The translations under genes and the position numbers were made by a program. Below, piece after piece: positions 1 through 10,460 of a stretch of 64,000 nucleotides of DNA; position 1 is the first letter of the stretch; each line of letters opens with the position of its first letter. The notes beneath the pieces were generated by a model. The model saw only the letters and a list, made by a program, of their open reading frames with translations. It was not told the DNA's origin and ran no database searches. Location of the stretch: contig CP092874.1 of NCBI GenBank assembly GCA_030710605.1, positions 16,704,062 to 16,768,061 of the forward strand. Direction: 5' to 3'. The DNA comes from Cordylochernes scorpioides (lineage: Eukaryota > Arthropoda > Arachnida > Pseudoscorpiones > Chernetidae).

Positions 1-171
1 ATTTCTTAACAGAAAAACATTTTTTTCGGGGTTTACCATTTCTTCACTTCTTATCCCCGTACACTTTCTGTAACGAAGTTAATCTCGTAAAGATAGACGT
101 TGCCTGGCCGGTGCATTCATAGTTCTTCAAATTAAAGATACTTCAGCCAGTAAATCTTTTTATTATCTCAA

Positions 172-220
172 CGTTTCGACAAAAATCTTTTGTTATCGTC
201 AAGAGCGAACAAAAATTAAA
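172..220 (-). ncRNA. Degenerate hammerhead-like motif, family C
   Basis: On the minus strand the order is a CTGACGA-like box (here TTGACGA), a hairpin able to form stem II, GAAA, then CGTT. The same layout is in copy B (27413-27450) and, with an intact CTGACGA and CGTC, at 7345-7400 and 35708-35765. This copy has a core mutation (C to T) and is probably inactive. Such motifs are known from the terminal repeats of Penelope-like elements; membership is inferred. Confidence 0.4.
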
Positions 221-295
221 ACATTTGGCAAAGTGAAAAAATAGTACAAATGTGATATTGTACTGGGATATGGTGCATAAATTATGAAAAATAAA

Positions 296-463
296 GGCAT
301 CTCCTTATCGTGCAACTGAAAGTTGCTGATGGCTTGTGACATGTATCGGTCAATTATATTGGCCAATTCTGGAATAATTAAAAATCAGCGAGAATAGTTT
401 ATATTTATTCCGATAGATGGCACAAGCCATCAGTAACTTTCAGTTGCACGATAAGGAGATGCC
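296..463. mobile_element. Hairpin MITE, about 43-bp terminal inverted repeats
   Basis: The ends GGCATCTCCTTATCGTGC and its reverse complement bound 168 bp, and the arms match over about 43 bp. An equivalent copy lies at 27542-27709 in copy B. There is no coding capacity. The transposase family cannot be told from the sequence. Confidence 0.8.
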
Positions 464-465
464 AT

Positions 466-797
466 TTTTTTTCATAATTTGGAAAAGCGTTAAAGATATA
501 TTGACCGCGAACTATCTTTAATTTGAAGACGTCAATCTCGTTAATTTATCAAGAAAGGTTTAAGCGTAGAGAGATCGCCGTGTGTATAGACAGTCTTAAA
601 CCTAACATCTAACAGTCAAAAATATTTTTTCGCTGAAAGTAATGGCGGACATCCACTGGAAACTCCTTAGATCTTGTACCAAAGGTTGTCATTCAATGAT
701 CAGATTTTTAAGAAAAACAGTTTAAATGAATAAAAAGAAACTCACTGTGAGAAAATATCTTGTAATTTTAAAACGTGTTTCACAATTTTATCATGAA
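466..797. other. AT-rich repeat sequence, no gene seen
   Basis: Contains a second copy of the AAAGATA-type stretch seen at the window start (for example 'cgttaaagatatattgacc'), and otherwise unremarkable AT-rich DNA that is conserved in copy B. Confidence 0.5.
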
Positions 798-1291
798 CTA
801 GCGGACGTACCCGGCTTCGCCCGGGTTTTACCCGAGTAAAGGTTTGTCTAACGAATCTCTCGATAAAGTGAACATTTTTTCCCGGTCCCTTGAAAAATAC
901 TCGATAAGTTGAATAAAATCAATATTAATTGGTTCCCTCGGTAATTGGAAGTTAAAGGAATAGTATCTTGCCTTGGAATTGTATCATTATTCTTGTCTCA
1001 AACAAATTGCCGTGTCATCCTGAATTTTGTCTTTCCTAATTTTCTACATTACAAAATCATCGTATCATCATGATAATATTTAGAGCAGATTGTTGAATTA
1101 TAACAGATAAATTAGAATATTTATCTTGATTATTTTAAAGCGAAAAGTTATTTCAAAAATTTTATTTGCTAGAAACCTTCCCAGTACTATACTAAATAAC
1201 TTCCCAAAGTTTCATGGCGTTCCAATGAGTGGTTTGGTCAGGCATAAAGGACAGACAGACACACACATACATTCATTTATATATATATAGA
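798..1291 (-). mobile_element. Non-autonomous Helitron
   Basis: Read on the minus strand the element begins TCTATATATATATAAATG and ends in a GC hairpin (CCCGGGCGAAGCCGGG, 810-825), eight bases, then CTAG (798-801) followed by T. A 5' TC, a 3' hairpin plus CTAG and insertion between A and T are the hallmarks of Helitrons. The A|T flanks are present here (A797, T1292). It is about 494 bp with no Rep/helicase, so non-autonomous. Confidence is supported by the related copy at 35116-35594, which has an empty site. Confidence 0.8.
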
Positions 1292-1532
1292 TAGAGAGAG
1301 ATGACTGTTGTATCGGTCGGTAGCCACACTACTGACATACAAAAATGACATCTTGGACGTGAGCCAATCATAACACTCGCCGGAGTCGGTCAAGTGGTCA
1401 ACTCTTGGAAATGTGATCCGACACCCAGCAAAAAACCTAACTGGTATTGATAATGCTACTGAAACGTCATCAATGGACTGTGGCGAATAGACAGACTGGG
1501 GAGTACAGTAACATATTTAGTACGACCGTATA

Positions 1533-1733
1533 CTAGACGTACAGTGGTGTAGGTAGCCTAGATTGGGGATTATCTATGTTGTTCTTTGACTGCCCTAGAC
1601 GAGGTGCGGATTTTGTTTCTATCTTGGGTTGTTGACACTTTGGATCGAGGTGGTATGTTTGTGTGGTGTTAGTGACTTCTCTGCCATCTCTTTGGTTCTC
1701 TGGTTCAATAGACAATTTTGGCAATTTAAACAA
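1533..1733 (-). pseudogene. Unrecognised short frame, possible retroelement remnant
   Basis: A 66-codon frame beginning MFKLPKLSIEPENQRDGRE. In copy B the same frame runs to 93 codons (28892-29173), and part of it recurs in inverted orientation at 27000-27125. Its context among repeats and the basic, proline-rich end suggest the 3' end of a retroelement polyprotein, but I do not recognise the family and it may be non-coding. Confidence 0.25.
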
Positions 1734-1837
1734 CTTTATTGATTCTTCTAATCAATTTTTACAAAGGTGGAAAAAATATATAATAAAATAGTAAATAAAG
1801 GGTAGATAAAGTGTAAAGGACAGTAGTTACAGCCTAC

Positions 1838-1879
1838 TCCACGCTGACGAGCGCCAACAGCGCGAAACGCGTTCGTGGA
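1838..1879 (+). ncRNA. Hammerhead ribozyme motif, family A
   Basis: All core parts are present in order. Stem I 5' strand is TCCACG (1838-1843) and core CTGACGA is at 1844-1850. Stem II is GCGC-CAACA-GCGC (1851-1863) and GAAA is at 1864-1867. CGCG (1868-1871) serves as a very short self-complementary stem III, followed by a GTT cleavage triplet ending at 1873. Stem I 3' strand is CGTGGA (1874-1879), a perfect 6-bp match. This is a type I layout with minimal stem III, as reported for Penelope-like elements and retrozymes, where activity is thought to need dimers. Activity is inferred, not shown. Confidence 0.7.
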
Positions 1880-2118
1880 TGGCTTTTCTTGATTTATCAA
1901 GAAATTGGGTTGGCCAAATATAACGGAGCAAGCTAAATAAACGTTTAGTTTATTTTTGCTCCACTAAATGGCGCTCTGGCATCTAAAAAGCACATGTGCT
2001 CGTGGTCAGGAGATGCCTTCTTTATTTTTTATAGTTGTGTATGTGTACAAATGTCTTCAGCAAGGAAGACTTCCCCACCTTGAGAGAGTTCTCCTCCAGA
2101 CAAGGTCTTCACTCCTCA

Positions 2119-2138
2119 GTACACGCTTGTTCGGCGGT

Positions 2139-2178
<40 letters not shown>

Positions 2179-2220
2179 GGCCCCTGCGCAAGGATGACAC
2201 GCAAAATCGTGAAGCGTTCC
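2119..2220 (+). pseudogene. U6: U6 snRNA retropseudogene
   Basis: The sequence from ATACTAAAATTGGAACGATA through GTGAAGCGTTCC matches U6 snRNA almost base for base, including the ACAGAGA-type box (ATACAGAGAAGATTAGCATG region). The 5' stem is GTAC/GTAC, still able to pair. The 3' ATATTTTT end and terminator are missing. The insert is flanked by direct repeats TCCTCAGT (2113-2120 and 2218-2225), and copy B has the unoccupied site at about 29552-29561. That shows RNA-mediated insertion, and no U6 promoter is seen upstream. It is therefore read as a pseudogene and not as a working U6 gene. Confidence 0.9.
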
Positions 2221-2881
2221 TCAGTTCGACGCCGAGGAAATACCTGGTTCAATAGATGGTAGCGTTGTATTCGCAGGAATCATTTAAGATTTTGGTTCGA
2301 TCAGATTTGGAAGGAGGCTGTTGATGGTCTGTGTGGGTCTGATGATACTGTAGTAGCTGTGGTTCTGATAGTGTTGATTTTACTTCTACGACCCATTAGT
2401 GCACGTCTACCTGCGTATGGCAATCTATCATTCACTTTTTGTTCTTCTATCTGATTTGCACAGTTCAGTTAGCATGCAACGATCTATCGTTCCACTCCTT
2501 GTCACCAACAGACTTTACATACAGTACTATCCTAAAAGAACAACTTACTCTCCAACATCCCCAGAAACCTACTTTCCCAGTCACATAACCAGCACAATCA
2601 CCCCAATTTCTGTCGGCGTTTTCCAGCGGAAGAACATATGTGTATTCTTCAAGAGAAGAAGTGTGACCTGAGGAAGGTGAGTGAACTGAAGAGAGGAAGT
2701 GGGCCAAGATTGCTTGCACAAGTCAAATATTTAGACTGCCCCCGAGCTTTAGACCCGGGGGGGAGCTTTCCGTCAGATCTGGGTCATAATTACCCACTGC
2801 TAAAAATACAACACCACCCCTCGTGTGGGGGATATCTTTGACATGGGGGGTAGGACACATTCTTTGGAATACCTAGGCCGT

Positions 2882-4150
2882 ATCTACTTACTTATCCTGA
2901 GGTAACCAGGTTGTGTCTTCTTACTTATCCCGAGGTAACCATACTGTGTCTTCTTAATTATCCCGGGGTAACCAGGCCGTGTCTTCTTACTTATCCCGGG
3001 GTAACCAGGCCGTGTCTTCTTACTTATCCCGAGGTAACCATACTGTGTCTTCTTACTTATCCCGGGGTAACCAGGCCGTGTCTTCTTACTTATCCCGGGG
3101 TAACCAGGCCGTGTCTTCTTACTTATCCCGGGGTAACCAGGACGTGTCTTCTTACTTATCCCGGGGTAACCAGGCCGTGTCTTCTTACTTATCCCGAGGT
3201 AACCATACTGTGTCTTCTTACTTATCCCGGGGTAACCAGGCCGTGTCTTCTTACTTATCCCGGGGTAACCAGGCCGTGTCTTCTTACTTATCCCGAGGTA
3301 ACCAGGCCGTGCCTTCTTACTTATTCCGAGGTAACCAGGCCGTGTCTTCTTACTTATCCTGAGGTAACCAGGCCGTGTCTTCTTACTTATCCCGAGGTAA
3401 CCATACTGTGTCTTCTTACTTATCCTGAGGTAACCAGACCATGTCTTCTTACTTATACCGAGGTGAACAGACTATGTCTTCTTACTTATCCTGAGGTAAC
3501 CAGGCCGTGTCTTCTTACTTATCCCGAGGTAACCAGGCCGTGTCTTCTTACTTATCCCGAGGTAACCAGGCCGTGTCTTCTTACTTATACCGAGGTGAAC
3601 AGACTATGTCTTCTTACTTATCCTGAGGTAACCAGGCCGTGTCTTCTTACTTATACCATGGTGAACAGACTGTGTCTTCTTACTTATCCCGAGGTAACCA
3701 GGCCGTGTCTTCTTACTTATCCTGAGGTAACCAGGCCGTGTCTTCTTACTTATACCATGGTGAACAGACTGTGTCTTCTTACTTATCCCGAGGTAACCAG
3801 GCCGTGTCTTCTTACTTATACCGAGGTGAACAGACCGTGTCTTCTTACTTATACCGAGGTGAACAGACCGTGTCTTCTTACTTATACCGAGGTGAACAGA
3901 CTATGTCTTCTTACTTATCCTGAGGTAACCAGGCCGTGTCTTCTTACTTATCCTGAGGTAACCAGGCCGTGTCTTCTTACTTATCCCGAGGTAACCAGGC
4001 CGTGTCTTCTTATTTATCCCGAGGTAACCAGGCCGTGTCTTCTTATTTATCCTGAGGTAACCAGACCGTGTCTTCTTACTTATCCCGAGGTAACCAGACC
4101 GTGTGTCTTCTTACTTATACCGAGGTGAACAGACCGTGTCTTCTTACTTA
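2882..4150. repeat. 33-bp minisatellite array, copy A
   Basis: About 38 tandem units of consensus GTGTCTTCTTACTTATCCCG followed by AGGTAACCAGGCC. Because 33 is a multiple of three, long apparent ORFs arise (up to 405 codons of an 11-residue repeat). These are artefacts of the array. A variant unit has TATACCGAGGTGAACAGAC. The array in copy B is longer and organised differently. Confidence 0.95.
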
Positions 4151-4626
4151 TATACAAATAATCAAATATTTTAATTAATTCAAACGTTATAAATAAAAAG
4201 ACGTTTTTATCATGGAATTAATCCATCCATGTCGCACACCAACAATCACACTAGGTACAGTGATAGTAAAAATAGTATACATATAAACCAACCGATTCAA
4301 TAAATGAATCACCACCTACGTTACGACAAGTGTCGAGGACAGTTAATGCGTCTTTGTTAATTTTCCAGATAGATTAAAAATGTTCTCGTTTTTTAATGGC
4401 AGATAAAAAAAGTCTCCGGGCAGATAACTGGCTATCTTTGGGTCCAAAAATTCTTAGATAAGAAAGGTTTCTCATCCTTACTCTCAAAGTCTATCACAGA
4501 GATAGGCAAACTCCCTGCACACTTCTATCAAACGTGGGTTTCTCTCACTTGGAGGAAGATCTGCAGTTATCTGGCTAGAAGAGGTCAAGAAAACTACCAG
4601 AAGGTCACTAGATAAGCTGAGAGTAA

Positions 4627-5674
4627 TGGCCACTAACAGATCAAATTGGAGAATATTTCTCCATGTAGCCACTAAAATTTGATTTGATGGCCACTTACAG
4701 ATCAAATTGGAGAATATTTGTCCATATAGTCACCAAAAGTTGACTTGATGGACACTAACAGATCAAATTGGAGAATATTTGTCCATATAGTCACCAAAAG
4801 TTGACTTGATGGACACTAACAGATCAAATTGGAGAATATTTGTCCATATATTCACCAAGAGTTGACTTGATGGACACTAACAGATCAAATTGGAGAATAT
4901 TTGTCCATATAGTCACCAAAAGTTGACTTGATCGACACTAACAGATCAAATTGGAGAATATTTGACCATATAGTCATCAAAAGTTGACTTGATGGACACT
5001 AACAGATCAAATTGGAGAATATTTGTCCATTATAGTCACTAAAAGTTGATTTGATGGACACTAATGATCAAATTGGAGAATATTTGACCATATAGTCATC
5101 AAAAGTTGACTTGATGGACACTAACAGATCAAATTGGAGAATATTTGTCCATATAGTCACCAAAAGTTGATTTGATGGTCACTAACAGATCAAATTGGAG
5201 AATATTTGTCCATATACTCACCAAAAGTTGATTTGATGGTCACTAACAGATCAAATTGGAGAATATTTGTCCATATACTCACCAAAAGTTGACTTGATCG
5301 ACACTAACAGATCAAATTGGAGAATATTTGTCCATATAGTCACCAAAAGTTGACTTGATCGACACTAACAGATCAAATTGGAGAATATTTGTCCATATAG
5401 TCATCAAAAGTTGACTTGATGGACACTAACAGATCAAATTGGAGAATATTTGTCCATATAGTCACCAAAAGTTGACTTGATGGACACTAACAGATCAAAT
5501 TGGAGAATATTTGTCCATATAGTCATCAAAAGTTGATTTGATGGTCACTAACAGATCAAATTGTATAATATTTGTCCATATAGTCATCAAAAGTTGATTT
5601 GATGGTCACTAACAGATCAAATTGGAGAATATTTGTCCATATAGTCACCAAAAGTTGACTTGATGGACACTAAC
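4627..5674. repeat. 61-bp satellite array, copy A
   Basis: About 17 tandem units of a 61-bp monomer. It contains TGATGGACACTAACAGATCA, AATTGGAGAATATTTGTCC and ATATAGTCACCAAAAGTTGA. Variants include CGACAC for GGACAC and GATTTGATGGTCAC. No coding potential is credible. Confidence 0.95.
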
Positions 5675-6213
5675 AATAACAGTTTTCTTTCGCAAATTTC
5701 ACTCCCCAACTGAAAAAAAACATTTTTTTTAAAGTTACACATTCTCTCAGTTTCTCTCTCATCATTACAACTGATTTCGTCACATTGTTTTAAAACCCAA
5801 TCTCTATTTTAGTCACCAAATTTATACCTTGATGGGAGTCATTCAAAGATTATTGGTCTACTATTGCTGTGCTCTCAGGGATGTCTGAACTGTAATAGCT
5901 TATAAGGTCTCTCGGTAGACGTAGGTGTAGATACATTTCTATATATCTCCCTTATACTATATGTAAATTTATATCTACCAGTACCACACACATAAAAATG
6001 TTATATTAAAATATTATTTTATTTAAAAAAAATATATATTTCATATATACAAATACTCTGTTAAATCGACCGCCAGAGGTCACACTTCCCCTATAAAAAC
6101 TCATTGTTGTTGTTTCCCGATGGCCGGCTCAAACTTTTGGACATTATGTAAATAAGTTTTTCATTTTTTAGATTCTTACGCCTTAAGCCAGGCAGTACTT
6201 TAATCAAATAATG

Positions 6214-6254
<41 letters not shown>

Positions 6255-6375
6255 ATAAGCTCAATTAAAACTATTCCTAATCTTTACTGCTTTTTTTTTA
6301 TTATACTTTCAAGATTTTTGCCACGACTGCATCACCATAGAATAATCCTCAAGATAATTAGCAGAAAATCTTTTT
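5675..6375. other. AT-rich non-coding repeat, (TA)n microsatellite at 6211-6252
   Basis: No gene is visible. 6001-6370 is followed by a diverged tandem relative at about 6420-6730 (shared 'aaatcgaccgccagaggtca', 'acattatgtaaata' and 'ccacgactgca' landmarks). Copy B has only one of the two. Confidence 0.6.
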
Positions 6376-7100
6376 AGTTATATAATATATATATATGTTA
6401 TATTAAGATATTATTAAAAATGTTATATTAAGATATTGTTTTATTTAAATATATATATCATAGATAAAAATATTATGTTAAATCGACCGCCAGAGGTCAC
6501 GCTTACCCTATATAAAACTGCTTCACGTTGGTCGGCCCAAAACATTTGTACATTATGTAAATAACTTTTGTTTTCCTTATTTTATTCGCCTTAAGTCAGG
6601 CAGCACTTTTATCAAATTATGTTCTTTTATATACTCCTTTATCACAATTAAAGCAATTACTGATCAAAACCATATTATTATTTTTATTTCAAGATTATTC
6701 AACCACGACTGCACCACCATAGCATAATCATCAATATGATCCAAAACAACAGAAATAATCTCTCTTTTTTATTTTAAATATAATATATATATATATATTA
6801 TATACTCTTCCAGGAATAATAAAGCCAACCTACAGTCAAACCAGACAGAGACGGGAGGGTAAAGTCCGGTCACTTTAGACATCAGCGACATTCCAAGGGG
6901 ATCCTGGGGTCCGTCACTTAACACCTCGGGACTTTGAAGACAGTAGGGGGATTGTGTGCGACACGAACGGACGCCCGGCTTTGCCGGGCCTGGCTCTCTC
7001 CCTCCCTCTCTCTCTCTCTCTGGTTGTCTGGGTTCCTCTTCCAACCTGTGGTGTGATTATTTCTCTTTCCACCTTATTATATTATACCACATATATATAA
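6376..7100. other. Segment present only in copy A
   Basis: Copy B joins CAGAAAATCTTT directly to AGGCTATACC (about 34980), so this 0.7-kb stretch was gained in A or lost in B. It contains the second copy of the 6001-6370 repeat and a CT-rich tract at 7000-7022. It also holds the element at 6808-6950, whose reverse complement appears at 26590-26720. Confidence 0.7.
6808..6950 (-). repeat. Dispersed repeat (reverse complement of 26590-26720)
   Basis: Shares 'gacgggagggtaaagtccgg' and 'ttaacacctc' landmarks with 26590-26720 in the opposite orientation. It is followed by a GC hairpin CCCGGCTTTGCCGGG (about 6972-6986) that resembles a decayed Helitron end, although CTAG is not preserved. Confidence 0.5.
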
Positions 7101-7344
7101 GGCTATACCGCGCCATTTACATATAAGGAATACAACCATTATAAGCACGATTGATTTTTAAAAAATATATAACAAACTTTTTACTGTCCTTACTGTGATG
7201 AAAAAATATATTTATATTGTATCGAAATATTTAATATTTCTATGAACATATTATTAATTTTGATATTTATGTTTTGCTACACTGTGAACTTTCTTCAATG
7301 TATCTCTGGTATTTGAAAATAAAGATACTTCGGCCAGTAAATCT

Positions 7345-7400
7345 TTTTATTACCTCGACGTTTCGACAAAAATCTTTTGTACTCGTCAGGAGTAAACATA
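7345..7400 (-). ncRNA. Hammerhead-like motif, family C
   Basis: On the minus strand: TTTACTC, core CTGACGA, an 18-nt bulged hairpin as stem II, GAAA, then CGTC and GAGGTAA. TTAC-TC can pair with GAGGTAA as a bulged stem I. Stem III is a single C-G pair without a loop, so cis activity is doubtful and any activity would need a dimer. The copy B counterpart is at 35708-35765. The surrounding repeat begins AAAGATACTTCGGCCAGTAA. Confidence 0.45.
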
Positions 7401-7705
7401 AAATTAAAACATTTGGCAAGGCGTTTAAAAATTATTCTCTGGTAGTACTTGTCTTAAATAAATTACCGTGTCAATCAGAAATTTGTTTTTCCTAATATTC
7501 TATGTGACAATATGTAATTATACTGGGCTGTTTAAGCTTATTTAACGAAATTAACAAGTAATACAGGTCCAGGTTTCTTCAACTATTTTTTATTTTATTT
7601 CTCTAGCTTTCAGGCTAACATGTCCTTCAACAGGAGAATTAGAAGTATGACTTCAAGCTAACTATACACGCCGAAAATATCCATATTTTGTTTAAATTTG
7701 CATAA

Positions 7706-7891
7706 TGTGATGTCGTGACGTCACCGGACGTGACGTAGCCGACGCGCATGCGCGGAGGTAGGGAGGAAGTAAGCCTATCTCGAGTGGTGGCATGAGACCA
7801 CTCGTATATTTTAAAAGTAAATAAACTATGTTTCCTTCTTCACCGTATAACCTTTAAACTGGCCTTTGTCATTAATTCAACAAACATAACA
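7706..7891. mobile_element. Solo LTR, copy A only
   Basis: A 186-bp sequence beginning TGTGATGTCG and ending CATAACA (TG...CA) is flanked by the 5-bp duplication CATAA (7701-7705 and 7892-7896). Copy B has the empty site with a single CATAA at 36059-36063. It holds a perfect CRE palindrome TGACGTCA (7716-7723) and a second TGACGT, CpG-rich DNA, and a TATA-like and an AATAAA-like stretch. These fit an LTR promoter and polyadenylation region. The superfamily is not determinable. Confidence 0.85.
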
Positions 7892-8366
7892 CATAACCAA
7901 GATTCCACTCTACAGTGTCGTATATATAAGCAGAGAAGAGAATTGTCCAATACAATATTAAAGCTCTATAATACGGTAGGGTGGATTTAATTGGTGAAAC
8001 CACTGGCAGGGTTCTCCACTGAAGAACCAAGTCCTCCCAATATATAATTTTTAAATCTCAGTAAAATGTATTTAAAAGAGTAGAGCGCATCGATACTCCA
8101 AACACAACGAAACATAAACAAAGAAACTCAAATTAATAAACAATTTGAAAAATATCTACTAATTAAAAAAATGATACAAAATAAAAATGAAATTACAAAA
8201 CTATTTTAGACGCGTAATATTCTTTTTAAAATAAAACAATTTCTACTGCCCTTACTGCAATGGAAAAATTAAAGGTGCATCGTAAAATAAAAATGGTTTT
8301 AAATGACGTTTTTAGAAAATTTGCCGTTCATTGACATTTTAATTTTTTCACCTTTTTTTCTCTATT

Positions 8367-8543
8367 ATGTACTTATACTCTTATGTTGCCAAAAGCATCC
8401 CCATGTGCACTAGGTGCAAAACCAAAGAGGCCACTCCCCAGCATATACTAAATTGTATTGGAAAGGACAAGAGATCCCTGTACAGAGAACCAAGAAGAGT
8501 TCTTGAACTTCTTTATGAGCACGACCTCCAAGATCTTGTCTAA
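8367..8543 (+). pseudogene. LINE ORF2 C-terminal remnant
   Basis: A 58-codon frame contains CTRC and, eight residues on, HILNC: a CX2C...HX4C zinc-knuckle arrangement typical of the C-terminus of many non-LTR reverse transcriptases (context TPQHILNCIG). It ends in YEHDLQDLV and is followed by AATAAAAGGATAAG and poly-A, which fits a 3' end. No reverse transcriptase domain remains upstream. The clade is uncertain. Confidence 0.55.
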
Positions 8544-8740
8544 TTTAGGCTAATAAAAGGATAAGTAAAAAAAAACTCTTGTGTTATATTCGGTCATATC
8601 TAACGTTCTTGTTTGAAAGAATGCTATATGGATGGGAATATGTATCTGAGAATGGTACACTATGAGAGCTGTTCTGGAGAAGATCTCTTGAAGACAACCT
8701 ATGTAAATATGCCATATGTCTATCTACCAACCAAGTGACC

Positions 8741-8913
8741 AACAGAGCCTTCTAGACCTGTTCAATGGCTACACCAAACAGACAGTTCACCGTGTCAAGA
8801 CAAACAGAAAACCAACAACACTACAACAAGGTTGAGATTCTCTGGGTCCAGGGGCTGAAAAGAATGAGAAAACTCACAGATGGAAAGAAAAATAAAAAGT
8901 TGACAGAGTAAAA
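8741..8913 (+). pseudogene. Unrecognised coding-like remnant (copy A, frameshifted)
   Basis: Homologous to 36779-36970. The frame opens with YQPSDQQSLLDLFNGYTKQT and then runs into a stop after an indel in the AACAGAAAACC region, so it is broken here. Confidence 0.3.
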
Positions 8914-9312
8914 AAGAAACATTTTCAGAAAAAAAATTAAAATTAGAGATAAAAATCAGAATCAAAAAAAAAAAAAAAAAGATTCTCTCTAAAGGGGTTT
9001 AGAAAAAAATCATTAGAATTTAATAAAATCATATTTTAAAAATTGTTGCTTTAATAAAAAAAAGTGCCCTAATATCAGGTTTACTAGAATTTTTTAAAAA
9101 TTAATATGTTACAAAAATCAGTGCGACTAGGTCAATGTAGATATCAAATGTGGTACTGGACAATTGACAGCCTCTTTGTTGTGTTATTTGCTGATATGAC
9201 AAGCTGTCCGCCTTTTGTCTAGGTTCTCCTCTTCAAACACATCACCTTCAACAAGTTCTTCCTTCATACAACGATTATATATCTTAGCTTTATTTTTTCT
9301 TTACATCGTTAA

Positions 9313-10004
9313 TTATAATTATAAAAACTGATGGAATTGAAAAGAAAGTACACACTAACTATATGAGGAGAAGTATGGAGAGAAAGGATGTTTCGTCATC
9401 AGAAGAAGGAATAAGCTACCCAAGGCCTCAGACGTCAAGTCCCCTGACTCCTGCTACAATAGTAGCAGAATCTACACCTGGACCACCGGCTGAATCTACA
9501 CCTTCCCGAGGGAGATATCCACTACGAGAGAGGAGACCACCGGATAGATATGTACCTTAATAAGTGTTGCTATCTTAAAAAAGGGGGGAGTTAATGTAAA
9601 TGTACTTAGAGTTAGGCGACGTATAAAAATAATTAAATTGTGTATATATTTATTTATTGGGTTTTGACTAGAGTAGATATATTCTGTCAAGAGATATGTA
9701 AATCATTTTGTTTAATTTTGAGATTAAATATGTTTTTTTTTTTTTTTTTATTGCTTCTATGTAAATATTTTTAAAGAAGGAAAATAAACTTTTTTTTTAT
9801 AAGCTCGGACAATTTTTATAGCTAGAGAGATACATCTTTAAGAAAATTAACACATACCAATAATAGCTGGAGAGACGGCTCACCTCCATTGTTATATTTT
9901 AAATAATAGATACCAATTTTGCTGGAAGCACTAATTATTGGTTATTGGTAATTATTCCATAACATTTTTATTACTGGAGAGATTGATTATAATCGATTGA
10001 AAAT
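9313..10004 (+). mobile_element. 5'-truncated gypsy-like fragment with partial LTR, copy A only
   Basis: Copy B reads CGTTAATTATTTGTC (about 37371-37385), where copy A has this 0.7-kb insert between TTAATTA and a second AATTA. It contains the pol tail (9363-9560), polypurine tract and LTR-like sequence with a TATAAAAATA box near 9622. The right-hand LTR boundary could not be placed. Confidence 0.55.
9363..9560 (+). pseudogene. 3' end of an LTR-retrotransposon pol
   Basis: A 65-codon frame ending RYPLRERRPPDRYVP. A basic R-x-R-R-x-P-P-x-R-Y tail is characteristic of the C-terminus of Ty3/gypsy-type polyproteins. It is followed by a purine tract (AAAAAAGGGGGGAG, 9577-9590) and then TGTAAATGTACTTAG (about 9595), the likely polypurine tract and start of a 3' LTR. 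The rest of the element is missing, and the segment is absent from copy B. Confidence 0.6.
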
Positions 10005-10100
10005 AATTATTTGTCTTTCTTTACGAATTCTTTTTTTAGATTTCTTAATTATAATGAGCGAATAAGTTAGGATATGAATTTACAATATAGATCATATATA

Positions 10101-10460
10101 TATTGCTTATGAACAAAACTTATGGACGTGGAAAGTCTTTGATGTCACCGGTTATCTATTGTTATTATTATTTTTAAAGGGGACAGAGGCATATTTTTTT
10201 TTTGTTCACACTTGGTTATCTCGTGTGTCTTCAATAATGGTAACTTTGTATCAAATATCTTTCAGAATTATTGTCTGGATCCCGATATACATGCTAAAAG
10301 GTACAACTTCCTTAAGTTTTGTCCATGAGTGTATATACACTTGGTTATCTCGTGTGTCTTCAATAAAGGTCACTGTAATATCTTTTAGAATTATTGTCTG
10401 AATCCCGATATACATGGTAAAAGGTACAACTTCCTTAAGTTTTGTCCATGAGTGTATTGC
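10101..10460 (-). mobile_element. 123-bp TIR-satellite element, two-unit copy
   Basis: Read on the minus strand it starts with the repeat TACACTCATGGACAAAACTT, has about two units, then the unique foot (oligo-A, 'gacatcaaagactttccac') and a decayed inverted end. Copy B has the same element at 37469-37824. Confidence 0.8.

Noticed and set aside
2119-2220. Active U6 snRNA gene
   Set aside because: No 3' T-run terminator, no upstream TATA or PSE, direct repeats at both ends and an empty site in copy B.
2911-4128. 405-codon ORF of an 11-residue repeat
   Set aside because: It is a direct product of a 33-bp tandem array free of stops in one frame. No start context, signal or domain, and the copy B array breaks the frame with 35-bp units.
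6967-6990. Helitron 3' end at the CCCGGCTTTGCCGGG hairpin
   Set aside because: The hairpin is present, but the CTAG end and A|T flank are not, so the call is not supported beyond resemblance.
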